Part shown: piece after piece, positions 16,511 to 28,221 of the stretch
How the letters are laid out: every line of letters begins with the position of its first letter
How positions within the stretch are numbered: the first letter of the stretch is position 1
Assembly (NCBI RefSeq): GCF_900112475.1
Contig: NZ_FOLW01000006.1
Span: 169,034 to 233,033 of the forward strand
Source of the DNA: Pragia fontium DSM 5563 = ATCC 49100
GTDB taxonomy: Bacteria; Pseudomonadota; Gammaproteobacteria; Enterobacterales; Enterobacteriaceae
Direction: 5' to 3'
DNA length: 64,000 nucleotides
Notes under the pieces: model-generated
What the model saw: only the letters and a program-made list of their open reading frames with translations
Told to the model about the DNA's origin: nothing
Database searches by the model: none
Program-made: the position numbers and the translations under genes

Positions 16511-17780
16511 ATAGCACCTCTACCGGATACAGATAGGCAATGCGTCGCGCCGGGAACCAAGTGCCGATCAACGCAATCAATACTGAGAGCACCAATACAC
16601 AAGGCACAACAATCCAGGCAAAACTTAGCGGTGCGCCAAAGAGCATAAAACCAATACCCTTGGCTAAGCCCCAACCAGCCAGACAACCGAGTAAACCGCC
16701 AATAATGCCGCTAATTGCCGCTTCCAGATAAAACAACAGCATGATTTGCCACTGTCTTGCGCCAAGGGCTTTCATCAGACCAATCTCTTTACTACGCTCC
16801 ATGATATTGCTGGTCATCAGTGAGGCTATCCCCATCGCAGAGGCTAGCAACGCAGCCAATGTCACTACCGCCAGCAATAATTGAATTTTCTCAATCACAA
16901 TACCTTCGGATGCTGCAACCTGCCAGATAGGTCGAACGCCGGAGCCAGAGATGGCTTCTTCTAATTGGTGCGCGATGGAAGACACATACGCCGTGCAATA
17001 CCACAGGTCATATTCTTCCGCATCGAGAGATTCCAGATCGGCTCTGGCCTTACGCGATAGTTCATTTTCAGGTACGGTTAGCGCGGATACCCGAATAGCC
17101 TGTACTTTTGCCGGTAAACCAAGCAGCGTTTGTACCTGTACCAGCGGCATAACCAACTGCTGTTCTTCATCACCACCGCTGGCTAAAATACCGCTAATCG
17201 TGACGTCCAAACTGGCTTTTGCCCCTTTCAAATGAATGGTATCGCCAATTTTCCAGCCGGTTTGCTGTGCCAGTTGTTGACCTAACAAGGCTTGATGATA
17301 TTTGCCAGTTTCATCCGGCCACTCTCCCGTCACCTGCCAATAGGTACTGATGATTTTCTGACCGGTGTGATAATTTTCTTCATCAGGCACGTTTACTTTT
17401 TGCTCAAAAAAAGTGCCTAACACTGGAATAACGCGTCCCTTAACGTTGACTTCACCGCTGAGCAACGGTGCAAAGCCCATAATATTATTACGCCAAAAGA
17501 TATCCTTGATATTCGGGAGCTCCGCTTCATCAAGAAAATCTTGCCCGGCCAATGGGTTATTTTTCTCACCAAACAGTGATGGAAGCGTAGCTTGCCCGGC
17601 GGGTTCTATCAGGATATTCGCGCCGTAGGACTTCATCTCCCGCGCCATTTTATCGCCGATATCAATGGATACCGCCAACAGCGCAGAGACCAATCCAGCC
17701 GCCAGAAAAATGGTGATCACTGCCAACGATTTCTTGCGGATATTGCGTGCCCAAGACTGCCGTAACATGATCCATAACAT
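16500..17780 (-). CDS. FtsX/MacB-type ABC permease, first subunit
   Basis: A 426-residue permease with the same layout as its downstream partner: N-terminal helix (about 16-40), large extracytoplasmic domain (about 45-290) and three C-terminal helices. The coupling loop reads RSKEIGLMKALGARQWQIM. The periplasmic domain contains cysteine in DLWYCTAYV. It starts 2 bases after the DUF2318 gene stop. The gene pair probably arose by duplication, although the periplasmic domains have diverged. It forms a heterodimer with the second subunit in the iron operon. Confidence 0.87.
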   Translation of the reverse strand: MLWIMLRQSWARNIRKKSLAVITIFLAAGLVSALLAVSIDIGDKMAREMKSYGANILIEPAGQATLPSLFGEKNNPLAGQDFLDEAELPNIKDIFWRNNIMGFAPLLSGEVNVKGRVIPVLGTFFEQKVNVPDEENYHTGQKIISTYWQVTGEWPDETGKYHQALLGQQLAQQTGWKIGDTIHLKGAKASLDVTISGILASGGDEEQQLVMPLVQVQTLLGLPAKVQAIRVSALTVPENELSRKARADLESLDAEEYDLWYCTAYVSSIAHQLEEAISGSGVRPIWQVAASEGIVIEKIQLLLAVVTLAALLASAMGIASLMTSNIMERSKEIGLMKALGARQWQIMLLFYLEAAISGIIGGLLGCLAGWGLAKGIGFMLFGAPLSFAWIVVPCVLVLSVLIALIGTWFPARRIAYLYPVEVLYGR

Positions 17781-17782
17781 GA

Positions 17783-19156
17783 TTACTGCGCCTCCTTCAC
17801 ATACTTTTCAGGATTGTCCCGGAAAGCTTCATAATTAGCCGCATTAGCGAAGAAATAGGTTTTGCCGGCAAAATTATAGCGATGTTCAGCTTTGGTATTG
17901 GTGACCTTACTGCCATCAACCGGATCGCTTACCTGCAGTTCAACAATAGTACTGAAATAATTAAGCCCGGTTTCCAGTGACTTTTTACCGATCGTCAACT
18001 CCGTTTCGGTCATATTCCATTCATCAATAGGAACCGGATTACAACCGCCGGGCTTACCAATTGACGGAATAAAGATTCGCACATCGCAGGCCACGCAGAT
18101 AACCTGATTACCTTCCATTACATAGCCCTGATCGCCACATAACAGACACGCATCAAATACCACGCCTAAACGCAATTTGTCCGGATAGCGGTTAATCACA
18201 AAGAAACGTACGGCTTTACCGTCATCAGCAATCCAGACAAAACGATGCAGTTTGCCATCCTTCACCTGCTCCAGAGGAATATGTACCAAACCATCAGCAG
18301 CCAGAGTGACAGGTAAGGCTTCTGACAAGCGCGGCGGTTGAGAGGCGACTTTGTCCCAGTAAAACTGAGCTAGACCGATAAATACTGCGAGTACGATGAT
18401 GACAAGTAGCGTTCTACGTGCATTGCGATAATAAGCAATGGCTTTACGATGTTCTGTCGGACGCGATTCTACTCTGGCTGCGCTACGGGGCAGCACCACG
18501 CTAAACAGATAAACCAGCGCCACCAACAGCAATAAGGTCGCGCCGATATAATTAATCAGGCTGTTGGCATTAGTGACTTTTGCTACATAGCTGAGTAATG
18601 ACTTGGTCAGCTCAACCACCTGCAGCTTCATCAGTACCAGCATCAATTCTCCCGATAGCGGTGCCAGTAATACCAATGAAAGAATAATCAGCAGCGGCCA
18701 GCGTAAATAACGCAGCTGACGCACACAAATTGCCATTAATGCAGCGGAAAAAGCAACGAGCATCAAGCCAATGACCACGGCAGTCACGTTTAATAGCAGT
18801 TCGGTATTAATCACGCTGGTTGCAGTAATAGCGCTCATATTTGGGGTTTGTCCCCAGCGTAAGGCGGCCACAAAAATTAGCAGTAGCTGCCAAAAATAGC
18901 CTATACGTAAAGAGGAAGTTGCCTGACTAAACAGGAATAACACGACAAAAACGATTTGCAGGATGGTGATCAACAATGTCCATTGCTGAGAATGAGGTAG
19001 ATTCATCCCTGCTACAGCGCCGACGAAAAAACCTAACAAGCTTAATAGCACGACCGGGCGGACTTCCGGTGTTTTTCGCCCCACCCAATTCAATCCCAAC
19101 AGCAGAGAAATCGGTAAAAATGATTGCAGAACCGAAACCAGAAAATAACTCATCAT
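17783..19156 (-). CDS. DUF2318 polytopic membrane protein with YHS-like C-terminus
   Basis: A 457-residue protein. The N-terminal two-thirds carries about eight to nine transmembrane helices, followed by the DUF2318 region with paired cysteines (CLLCGDQGY and VICVACDVRIF, about 348-378) and a further Cys in GGCNP. These could bind a metal or an iron-sulfur centre facing the periplasm. The C-terminus (HRYNFAGKTYFFANAANYEA) looks like a YHS metal-binding domain. DUF2318 proteins are regularly encoded beside FTR1 and P19 genes. It probably handles iron or electrons at the membrane. It starts the ABC half of the operon, after a 173-base gap with a hairpin. Confidence 0.85.
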   Translation of the reverse strand: MMSYFLVSVLQSFLPISLLLGLNWVGRKTPEVRPVVLLSLLGFFVGAVAGMNLPHSQQWTLLITILQIVFVVLFLFSQATSSLRIGYFWQLLLIFVAALRWGQTPNMSAITATSVINTELLLNVTAVVIGLMLVAFSAALMAICVRQLRYLRWPLLIILSLVLLAPLSGELMLVLMKLQVVELTKSLLSYVAKVTNANSLINYIGATLLLLVALVYLFSVVLPRSAARVESRPTEHRKAIAYYRNARRTLLVIIVLAVFIGLAQFYWDKVASQPPRLSEALPVTLAADGLVHIPLEQVKDGKLHRFVWIADDGKAVRFFVINRYPDKLRLGVVFDACLLCGDQGYVMEGNQVICVACDVRIFIPSIGKPGGCNPVPIDEWNMTETELTIGKKSLETGLNYFSTIVELQVSDPVDGSKVTNTKAEHRYNFAGKTYFFANAANYEAFRDNPEKYVKEAQ

Positions 19157-19282
19157 TAATGTGTACCCCGCTTTTCAATTAGCCAAATAAGCATCATTAA
19201 AGCGGCAATGTTTTTACTTGCTGCTATTCGTTACGGTGTCACAATAAACGAACAACCCCGGTAGGAATATGGACAAAACAGT

Positions 19283-19316
19283 CATCGGACGAGCATTTTG
19301 ATGTATTCGTCCGATG
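19283..19316 (-). terminator. Intercistronic hairpin inside the iron operon
   Basis: A perfect 10-bp inverted repeat (CATCGGACGA and TCGTCCGATG, 14-base loop) lies between the P19-like gene and the DUF2318 gene. No strong U run follows, so it is probably a partial terminator or RNA-processing and stability element that makes the first two genes more abundant than the rest. Confidence 0.6.
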
Positions 19317-19329
19317 TTATTCATCGTTA

Positions 19330-19857
19330 TCAGTTCAGACCGACATATTTAAAATCAAAACTCACATCAAACGCTTTCCACCAACGGCCAACACCAGTTT
19401 CGCTATCGGTATGGCGATGTAAACCAGCCTTTGATGGGGGCTCAATGTGATAAACCACTTTATAGTTACCCACACCCATCATTTTAATATTGGCACCGTA
19501 GTGTGGTCCGTCACCGGCTACCATCGGCATAAAGGTTCCCTCTTGCTTCTCACCGGTATCGGTGTTGGTCAGGGTGTAGGAAATCGTCAGGTATGGCATC
19601 CACTCTCCGGCACCGAAACCATTTTTATTCCCTTCAACCGCATGGATATCTGCTTCCAGATGAATATCCGCTTTAGCGGCAGGTAGCCCCATTCCTCGCG
19701 GTTCCATATCAATTGGCTGTAGATAAACAGCCGCGATTTCCAACTCATTCATTTTTACCGGTTCACCGGCAGGATATTCTTTGAATGCAAACGCTGCTGG
19801 CGCTGTTATCATTCCGGCGATAAAAGCACCCGTTACAAACATTTTATTCATTGCCAT
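19330..19857 (-). CDS. fetP: P19/FetP/Tpd-family periplasmic iron-binding protein
   Basis: A 175-residue periplasmic protein with a signal peptide (cleavage after PAAFAF, about residue 24). The mature part resembles Campylobacter P19, Treponema Tpd and E. coli FetP: EYPAGEPV, DIHLEADIHA, a methionine-rich patch (EPRGMGLPAAK) and HIEPPSKAGLHRHTDSETG, which supplies the His ligands for copper and iron. The family assists FTR1-type permeases, probably by binding and oxidising or reducing iron. It follows fetM by 60 bases, as in FetMP systems. The symbol follows the UPEC and Yersinia naming and is by resemblance. Confidence 0.9.
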   Translation of the reverse strand: MAMNKMFVTGAFIAGMITAPAAFAFKEYPAGEPVKMNELEIAAVYLQPIDMEPRGMGLPAAKADIHLEADIHAVEGNKNGFGAGEWMPYLTISYTLTNTDTGEKQEGTFMPMVAGDGPHYGANIKMMGVGNYKVVYHIEPPSKAGLHRHTDSETGVGRWWKAFDVSFDFKYVGLN

Positions 19858-19917
19858 CTTTTCGATCCTATTTAATGTTGATTAGCCAAATAATCACCGC
19901 TACCGGCGAGCCTAACT

Positions 19918-21855
19918 CTAAACACTGCTTTCGCTTCCTGTTATGCGTTGGCTGTTTCGTACAGCCGAACTTTTTTTCATTACCCATAGTGCAATCAGCG
20001 CAGCAATAACCAACGCCATTTGCGGTATTAACGTTTCGACATAAGGATAAATACCCAACCAAGCTATCTCAGGCACTTCAGACAATAGCGTTGGCTCAAA
20101 TAATTTCCCTTCTATTAATTCCAGGACACCTTTGCCAGCGAAAACGAATGCCATTAGGTACATAAAACAGCCGGTAAACATAAAGAACGGTTTCAATGGC
20201 AGTTTGACGACGCTTAATCGCATCACCAGATAAGCAATGAGTAAAATCACACAACCAATTAAGAAACCAGCCAGAATAGAGAGATGGCCGCTAATCGAAG
20301 AGGAGTCCCCCATTAGGGCAAAATAGAACAGTACGGTTTCAGCCCCTTCACGGTAAACCGCCAAAAAGCTGGTTAACCATAAGCCAACAACCGAACCGGT
20401 ACTGAGAGAATGAGAAAGTTTACCTTCCAAATAGGCTTTCCAGTGCTGAGCTTCCACTTTCGACAACAGCCAATAGCTCATGGAGAACAGCATCACTACT
20501 GCGATCAGCATAGTAATACCTTCCAGCAGTTCACGGCTGGCTCCAGAATTAGAGAACAATGATTGGAAGATAACGGCGGTCACTGCACTGGCGGCCAGTG
20601 CGACATAAATCGACTGACGAATCAGCGGTAGTTTATCCTGATGATTATTTTTCACCAGATAAGCCACGATTGCCGCCACAATTAATAATGCTTCCAGCCC
20701 TTCGCGAACAATAATCAACAGACTATATAACAGCAGGCTCCAACTGGTTTGCTCACCGCTGCCAAGCATTTCAACGGCGGTATTCAAATCCTGCTGTAGA
20801 GCTTGAGCTTGAGCCTGAATAGACTCTATTGGTTGCTGCGCTTTTATCTGGCTAACCATCCGAGTGAAGTAACCTTCAATTTTGGTTTTAAATGCCGAAT
20901 CGCGGGAACCTATTTTATTTTCCATACCGCTGGCTTCAAACAGGTCAAAATAGGCATTCTGAATTGCCATCATTGCCTCTTTGATCTGACCTGAACGATA
21001 TTGTTCAAGCGAAGCATTCACTGCAGTATCAATATCTTTTACCACTTTTTGCCAGTCAGTATCTGGGGTGGTGTCATCGTTATATTCCAGTACCGATACC
21101 ACCTGTTGATCTTCACGGGTTGTCGGCAGACCTGGCAATAGCTCTTCCAAATCCTGTAATAGTGTGGTGATACGGTAGCTAACTTCGTTGATCTGGTCTG
21201 GCTCACCGCTAATAGCAATCAGTTGAGAAAATTGCTGATTGATATTTCCCGCCTGTTGGGATGAGCGATTTTGACGAACCGACATTTCCATTTCGGAATT
21301 CTTATATCCGTCATATTGAGCCTGTTGGACACGTCGGCGAGCTTCAGCATAGTCGTGCTTTTGGTATAGCGTAATGGCTTCCGCCAGCGAATCATCAATC
21401 ACCTTAAAGCTCTGCTGCCAATAAGGTGCGATCTGATCGTTATCATAGGTAGCGTGCTGCTGCTCCGCCGTCAGTTGATGACCATCAACCAGCACCGGCA
21501 ATACGCCATTCAATTCACTTTTCAGCCAGTTAATTTTCTCAACGACTTCAGCCGGGGGCTTACTATCACCAATCATTTTACGAATTTCACCAAAAGCGGC
21601 TTCCATCTGATAGCTTTTTTGCGCAGAGATATTGATGCGTATCGGCCCTTCCAAATTTTCAAATACTTCAAAATAGGCCATCTGCACTTCTGTTCGAGCC
21701 TCAGCGATCTGCTGTTGCTGATAGAGTTGAGCGGTTTTATCTAAACGTTGTTGGATATCATTGGTCAGTTGTTGATAGTCCGTCGCCGCGGTTGCTACCG
21801 CGTTAATCAGAAGACACCCAATGCATAATGCGAGAAGTCGTTTAATGATATACAT
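19918..21855 (-). CDS. fetM: FTR1-family iron permease with three-repeat periplasmic domain
   Basis: Iron transporter, first gene of the operon. A signal peptide (MYIIKRLLALCIGCLLINAV) precedes a helical periplasmic region (about 30-370) made of three similar repeats of about 110-130 residues, each with an AxxxVQxAYxDxFE-like helix (for example VQMAYFEVFENLEG and IQNAYFDLFEASGME). The C-terminal membrane domain has seven helices with the two FTR1 motifs REGLEALL (about 385) and YREGAETVLF (about 505), whose Glu residues bind iron. ATGs at 21894, 21870 and 21855 are possible. I choose 21855 because a Fur box covers the first and 21855 gives the best signal peptide; the ribosome site is weak for all three. 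Length 645 from this start. Confidence 0.9.
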   Translation of the reverse strand: MYIIKRLLALCIGCLLINAVATAATDYQQLTNDIQQRLDKTAQLYQQQQIAEARTEVQMAYFEVFENLEGPIRINISAQKSYQMEAAFGEIRKMIGDSKPPAEVVEKINWLKSELNGVLPVLVDGHQLTAEQQHATYDNDQIAPYWQQSFKVIDDSLAEAITLYQKHDYAEARRRVQQAQYDGYKNSEMEMSVRQNRSSQQAGNINQQFSQLIAISGEPDQINEVSYRITTLLQDLEELLPGLPTTREDQQVVSVLEYNDDTTPDTDWQKVVKDIDTAVNASLEQYRSGQIKEAMMAIQNAYFDLFEASGMENKIGSRDSAFKTKIEGYFTRMVSQIKAQQPIESIQAQAQALQQDLNTAVEMLGSGEQTSWSLLLYSLLIIVREGLEALLIVAAIVAYLVKNNHQDKLPLIRQSIYVALAASAVTAVIFQSLFSNSGASRELLEGITMLIAVVMLFSMSYWLLSKVEAQHWKAYLEGKLSHSLSTGSVVGLWLTSFLAVYREGAETVLFYFALMGDSSSISGHLSILAGFLIGCVILLIAYLVMRLSVVKLPLKPFFMFTGCFMYLMAFVFAGKGVLELIEGKLFEPTLLSEVPEIAWLGIYPYVETLIPQMALVIAALIALWVMKKSSAVRNSQRITGSESSV

Positions 21856-21860
21856 GGTTT

Positions 21861-21898
21861 TGATAACCATTATCTGATTGATAGTGATTCTCATTATA
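21861..21898 (-). promoter_or_regulatory. Fur operator upstream of fetM
   Basis: GATAGTGATTCTCATTATA at 21880-21898 matches the 19-base Fur consensus at 15 of 19 positions. An adjoining palindrome (GATAATGGTTATC on the minus strand, 21861-21873) extends it as overlapping Fur hexamers. The site sits directly before the preferred start of fetM, so iron-bound Fur should repress the whole operon. Confidence 0.8.
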
Positions 21899-22114
21899 GG
21901 AGATTTAAGGCAACAATTAACCTGATCTTTATCAAATTATTAAAAATGGAAGAATCGATCTCTTAATCGCGGGAAAGACCGAATGAAAATGTTACATCGC
22001 CGGATTATCCAGTGATTTTCATCGGTATATTAAATCTCGTTGATGCAAAAACGGAACATATCAGACAGGATGGTTGATCCGGGCCACGGTAAGCATCGAC
22101 CCGGAATAGAGTGA

Positions 22115-22405
22115 CTAGTAACGATAATAACCTGAGTAACCATAATAATAAGGTATCGGCATAACGCTTTGTTTACCGGTTCGTTCCAGAATAACGCAAC
22201 GTTCAAAGTCGATATTGTCAGCCCTCAGTTTATATTCATCCAATAATAGCGCGACTGCAGAGACATTACCGATTTGCACATCAGAACCTAACCGAGAGCA
22301 AAGCTCATCATTACTGAGGGCTTTAACTGACTCTGACGTCAAATTCCAGCTAGCACAGCCGTTAAGGCTCAACACCGCTATCGCTAAAAGGATTAGTCGT
22401 TTCAT
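22115..22405 (-). CDS. Small lipoprotein of unknown function
   Basis: With the start at 22405 (strong ribosome site GGGAGAGG) this is 96 residues; an upstream in-frame ATG at 22450 lacks support. The signal peptide ends in the lipobox LSLNGC. The mature protein has a helical middle (ALSNDELCSRLGSDVQIGN) with a second Cys, then a Cys in FERCVILER and a Tyr-rich tail (PIPYYYGYSGYYRY). The two mature cysteines may form a disulfide. I do not recognise the family. It is monocistronic, between the iron operon and fnr. Confidence 0.75.
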   Translation of the reverse strand: MKRLILLAIAVLSLNGCASWNLTSESVKALSNDELCSRLGSDVQIGNVSAVALLLDEYKLRADNIDFERCVILERTGKQSVMPIPYYYGYSGYYRY

Positions 22406-22987
22406 TTTTCCTCTCCCGTAAGTGGATTCATTTAATCCTGAGTCAGGCATAAAATAAATCGCTTGAAATATCGTCTGTCCCTGATCTTAGCTTAGCAGAA
22501 TAAATGACGTCGCCAAGATCAGAATAAATCGTCCATCCCCATCTTCCTATTTGTAAAATTATTACCGATTAGCGTAAAATTCAAGGCGCATCCATAATGT
22601 CCTTTGAGTGGATTTAGCATCGCTTCAATACCTGTCATATCTACTAGTTTTACCCCATTTTGTGATAATTCATCATTTTTACACAGGTAAATGAACAGGT
22701 TGTTAAATAAAAGATAAAATTTAATCAAAATAATCGTCGCATTTGGTATCTAGTACTAAATATGACCATCTTTTAGCGCAAACATCTTTATATTCTATTT
22801 TTTTAACGATTACTTTAGCTTTTCGCTCAAAAAATAAACCGCAGGATATTATTGCCTCATTACCAACATCTTAAGAAAAGGATAAAGTCATTATAAAACA
22901 ATGGATTAATATTTTTTCCATACACTTTAACGACGGCAATAGAGACTTGAGTACAGACCTTACCTATTGCGGCAAAAACTGTTAAAA
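22406..22987. other. Intergenic region upstream of fnr
   Basis: About 580 bases without a convincing gene; a 69-codon minus-strand frame at 22519-22728 lacks a family signature and a plausible ribosome site. The right end holds the fnr promoter and its FNR box. Nothing else is seen. Confidence 0.45.
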
Positions 22988-23001
22988 TTGACTCATATCA
23001 A
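22988..23001 (+). promoter_or_regulatory. FNR box upstream of fnr (autoregulation)
   Basis: TTGACTCATATCAA matches the consensus TTGAT-N4-ATCAA at 9 of 10 positions and lies about 20 bases before the fnr ATG. E. coli fnr has a very similar site at its own promoter, where FNR represses itself under anaerobic conditions. Confidence 0.82.
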
Positions 23002-23020
23002 ATAAATTAGGCTTATATTT

Positions 23021-23770
23021 ATGATTCCGGAAAAGCGAACAATTCGGCGTATACAATCAGGCGGATGTGCAATTCATTGTCAGGATTGCTGCATCAGCCC
23101 GCTATGCATCCCTTTTACGCTGAATGAGCATGAACTGAATCAGCTTGATAATATTATTGAGCGTAAAAAGCCCATTCAAAAAGGTCAGGCTCTGTTTAAA
23201 GCCGGCGACGACCTGAAATCTCTCTATGCAATCCGTTCTGGCACCATCAAAAGCTATACCATCACTGAGCAAGGCGATGAACAGATTACCGGTTTCCATC
23301 TGGCTGGAGATTTAGTCGGTTTTGATGCAATAGGCACGCATATGCATCCAAGTTTCGCTCAAGCTTTAGAAACGTCCATGGTGTGCGAAATTCCTTATGA
23401 AGTACTGGATGACTTATCCGGTAAAATGCCTAGCCTGCGTCAGCAAATTATGCGCCTGATGAGCGGTGAAATTAAAGGCGATCAGGATATGATCCTGTTA
23501 TTGTCGAAGAAAAATGCTGAAGAACGCTTGGCGGCCTTCATCTATAACTTATCCCGCCGTTTTGCTCAACGCGGTTTCTCACCGAGAGAGTTCCGTCTGA
23601 CTATGACGCGAGGTGATATTGGTAATTACCTGGGTTTAACCGTCGAAACCATCAGCCGTCTGCTGGGCCGCTTTCAAAAAAGTGAAATCCTCAGCGTTAA
23701 AGGCAAGTATATTACCATTCAAGACAACGACACATTGGCTACACTGGCTGGTCAAAATCAAAGCGAATAA
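23021..23770 (+). CDS. fnr: FNR, oxygen-responsive global regulator
   Basis: A 249-residue CRP/FNR-family activator and repressor of anaerobic genes. The N-terminal cluster ligands are Cys20, Cys23 and Cys29 ([14 protein letters not shown], starting at residue 16), with Cys122 in TSMVCEIP. A cyclic-nucleotide-like fold precedes the helix-turn-helix [20 protein letters not shown] (about 195-215), which carries the ETISR recognition core. It is nearly identical to E. coli FNR. One difference is Cys at position 24, where E. coli has Ser, next to the cluster ligand Cys23. The gene is preceded by an FNR box and followed by uspE, as in E. coli. Confidence 0.98.
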   Translation: MIPEKRTIRRIQSGGCAIHCQDCCISPLCIPFTLNEHELNQLDNIIERKKPIQKGQALFKAGDDLKSLYAIRSGTIKSYTITEQGDEQITGFHLAGDLVGFDAIGTHMHPSFAQALETSMVCEIPYEVLDDLSGKMPSLRQQIMRLMSGEIKGDQDMILLLSKKNAEERLAAFIYNLSRRFAQRGFSPREFRLTMTRGDIGNYLGLTVETISRLLGRFQKSEILSVKGKYITIQDNDTLATLAGQNQSE

Positions 23771-23890
23771 TCACTTTCGGATCAATATTTTAACAAAATC
23801 TTGATCCGAGTCCCTTTCCTTTCCTGTTCTGTTGCTGATATATAGTTTACTCTTTAGGTATGTTTCGTTAACTACTGTCGGGAGTGCTAT

Positions 23891-24835
23891 ATGGCTCACT
23901 ATCAAAATATCATTGTTGCTCTTGAACCCGAGAAAGAAGATCAAGCAGCACTGCGCCGCGCCGTTTATCTTGTTCGTCGCAACGGCGGAAAAATTAAAGC
24001 ATTCCTACCTATTTTTGACTTTTCTTATGAAGTCACCAGCCTGCTGTCACAAGATGAGCGCATGGCGATGCGTCAGAGTGCTATCGATCAACGCGTGGCG
24101 TGGATACGCCACCTAAGCCATCATTACCTTGAATCAGGCGTTAATATCGAAATTAAAGTGATATGGCATAAGCGTTATCATGAAGCTGTGATTGAAGAGG
24201 TCGCATCTTTTAACCATGACTTATTGTTGAAAGCGGCTCATCAGCAAGATCGTTTGGAAGCAGTTATTTTTACCCCCATAGACTGGCATTTACTAAGAAA
24301 ATGTCCATGCCCGGTTTGGATGGTTAAGGATCAACCTTGGCCTGAACACGGCAAAGCGTTGGTTTCCGTTAATCTGTCCAGCGATGAAGACTTTCATGAT
24401 GAGCTAAATAAAAAGCTGGTTAAAGAATCTCTTGAGCTGGCGGCGTTTACCGACAGTACTGAAGTTCATTTGGTCAGTGCCTATCCTTCAACCTCGATTA
24501 ACATTGCCATAGAACTGCCGGAATTTGATCCTACGGTTTACAATAATGCTATCCGCGGCCAGTTTCTTATCGCAATGAAATCTCTAAGACAGCAATTTAG
24601 TATTCCTGAAGAATTAACCCACGTTGAGAAAGGAATGCCGGAAGACGTTATTCCAGCCGTTGCCGAAGAGATTGAAACGGGTATTGTCGTTCTCGGCACC
24701 GTAGGACGTACCGGGCTTTCAGCTGCCTTTATTGGTAATACCGCGGAACGGGTGATCGGTCATATAAAATGCGATCTGTTAGTCATTAAGCCAGATGATA
24801 CCTCAGAAGACGACGATCATGATGACGAAGACTAA
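23891..24835 (+). CDS. uspE: Universal stress protein E
   Basis: A 314-residue tandem universal stress protein, with two Usp domains (about 1-150 and 155-300), involved in stress resistance, motility and adhesion in E. coli. The N-terminus [20 protein letters not shown] and the C-terminal nucleotide-binding signature [18 protein letters not shown] (about 270-288) are typical. It ends in an acidic tail ([10 protein letters not shown]). The ribosome site GGGAG lies just before the ATG. Location downstream of fnr is conserved in enterobacteria. Confidence 0.97.
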   Translation: MAHYQNIIVALEPEKEDQAALRRAVYLVRRNGGKIKAFLPIFDFSYEVTSLLSQDERMAMRQSAIDQRVAWIRHLSHHYLESGVNIEIKVIWHKRYHEAVIEEVASFNHDLLLKAAHQQDRLEAVIFTPIDWHLLRKCPCPVWMVKDQPWPEHGKALVSVNLSSDEDFHDELNKKLVKESLELAAFTDSTEVHLVSAYPSTSINIAIELPEFDPTVYNNAIRGQFLIAMKSLRQQFSIPEELTHVEKGMPEDVIPAVAEEIETGIVVLGTVGRTGLSAAFIGNTAERVIGHIKCDLLVIKPDDTSEDDDHDDED

Positions 24836-24864
24836 CGGTTAATATTGGTTATCCTGAATGAAAA

Positions 24865-24888
24865 GGGCCGCACAATAATGTGCGGCCC
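24865..24888. terminator. Bidirectional terminator between uspE and pntB
   Basis: A perfect 10-bp GC-rich stem (GGGCCGCACA, ATAA loop, TGTGCGGCCC) with a T-rich run on the uspE side and A-rich bases on the other. It serves the converging uspE and pntAB transcripts. Confidence 0.9.
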
Positions 24889-24914
24889 TTTCGTTTACTT
24901 AGTGTTTGCTTTAC

Positions 24915-26321
24915 TTACAGCGCACGCAGGATCTTATCTACGCTCTCTTTCGCATCACCAAACAACATCTGGGTATTCTCTTTAAAGAATAGCGGGTTCT
25001 GTACACCAGCATAACCGGTATTCATTGAACGTTTAAAGACAATCACGTTCTGCGCTTTCCAGACTTCAAGAACAGGCATGCCTGCAATTGGGCTGCGTGG
25101 ATCTTCCAACGCCGCCGGGTTCACCGTATCGTTAGCGCCGATAACCAGTACCGTATCGGTATCGGTGAAATCGTCGTTGATCTCATCCATTTCGAGTACG
25201 ATATCGTAAGGTACCTTGGCTTCAGCCAGTAATACGTTCATATGACCAGGCAAACGACCCGCAACCGGGTGAATACCAAAACGTACCTTAATGCCCTTCT
25301 CACGCAGTTTAGCGGTAATATCTGCCACAGGATACTGAGCCTGGGCAACGGCCATACCATACCCTGGAGTGATAACCACTGAAGTGGAGTTCTTCAGTAG
25401 TTCAGCCACTTCCTCTGCCGTTGTTTCACGATACTCACCCACTTCTTCATCTTCACCGGTTGAAGAACCATCGGTACCAAAACCGCCGGCAATAACGCTG
25501 ATAAATGAGCGGTTCATCGCTTTACACATGATATAGGACAGAATCGCACCAGAAGAACCGACCAGCGCACCGGTCACGATCAACAGGTCATTGCTGAGCA
25601 TAAAGCCCGCAGCCGCTGCTGCCCAACCTGAATAGGAGTTCAGCATAGAAACCACTACCGGCATATCTGCACCACCGATAGAGGCCACCAGATGCCAGCC
25701 AAAAGCCAAAGCAATGATGGTCATAATCAGTAAAGCAAACACGTGCACGCCAACGCTATCGCTGCTAACAAACATAATCATTAACAGGAAGGAAACGACG
25801 ATTGCCGCCAGATTCAGCTTATGACGCTGTGGCAACATCAGTGGCTTAGACGAAATAATGCCGCGTAGTTTACCAAACGCCACGATTGAACCGGTAAAGG
25901 TCACCGCACCGATAAAGATACCGAGGAAGACTTCAACGTTGTGAATATTCAGCACAACCTGTAGTTCTTCAACCGGCACACCTTCCACGTGTGGGCCAAC
26001 AATATAGCTATTGAAACCAACCAATACTGCGGCCAGACCAACGAAGCTGTGTAAGACTGCCACCAGTTCCGGCATTTCAGTCATCTCGACTTTTCTGGCC
26101 AGATAAATACCGATAGCGCCACCGATAATCATTGCCATAATAATCCAGCCAACGTTGCTGGAATATGGCCCGAAAATTGTTGCAATCAGAGCGATTGCCA
26201 TTCCCAGCACGCCGAAGGTGTTACCCTGTTTTGACGTTTCATGCTTGGATAAACCAGCAAGGCTGAAAATAAATAGAACAGCGGCAACAATATATGCGGC
26301 TGTCACTAATCCTCCAGACAT
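24915..26321 (-). CDS. pntB: NAD(P) transhydrogenase subunit beta
   Basis: A 468-residue inner-membrane subunit of proton-translocating transhydrogenase, which uses the proton gradient to move hydride from NADH to NADP+. It has about nine transmembrane helices (1-270) and a C-terminal NADP-binding domain (about 290-468) with [15 protein letters not shown] and [24 protein letters not shown] segments. The N-terminus [20 protein letters not shown] matches E. coli. It starts 9 bases after pntA stops, forming one operon. Confidence 0.97.
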   Translation of the reverse strand: MSGGLVTAAYIVAAVLFIFSLAGLSKHETSKQGNTFGVLGMAIALIATIFGPYSSNVGWIIMAMIIGGAIGIYLARKVEMTEMPELVAVLHSFVGLAAVLVGFNSYIVGPHVEGVPVEELQVVLNIHNVEVFLGIFIGAVTFTGSIVAFGKLRGIISSKPLMLPQRHKLNLAAIVVSFLLMIMFVSSDSVGVHVFALLIMTIIALAFGWHLVASIGGADMPVVVSMLNSYSGWAAAAAGFMLSNDLLIVTGALVGSSGAILSYIMCKAMNRSFISVIAGGFGTDGSSTGEDEEVGEYRETTAEEVAELLKNSTSVVITPGYGMAVAQAQYPVADITAKLREKGIKVRFGIHPVAGRLPGHMNVLLAEAKVPYDIVLEMDEINDDFTDTDTVLVIGANDTVNPAALEDPRSPIAGMPVLEVWKAQNVIVFKRSMNTGYAGVQNPLFFKENTQMLFGDAKESVDKILRAL

Positions 26322-26330
26322 AGTAACTCC

Positions 26331-28221
<1,891 letters not shown>

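Noticed and set aside
22519..22728. Minus-strand 69-codon frame upstream of fnr
   Set aside because: No family signature and no plausible ribosome site; AT-rich chance frame.
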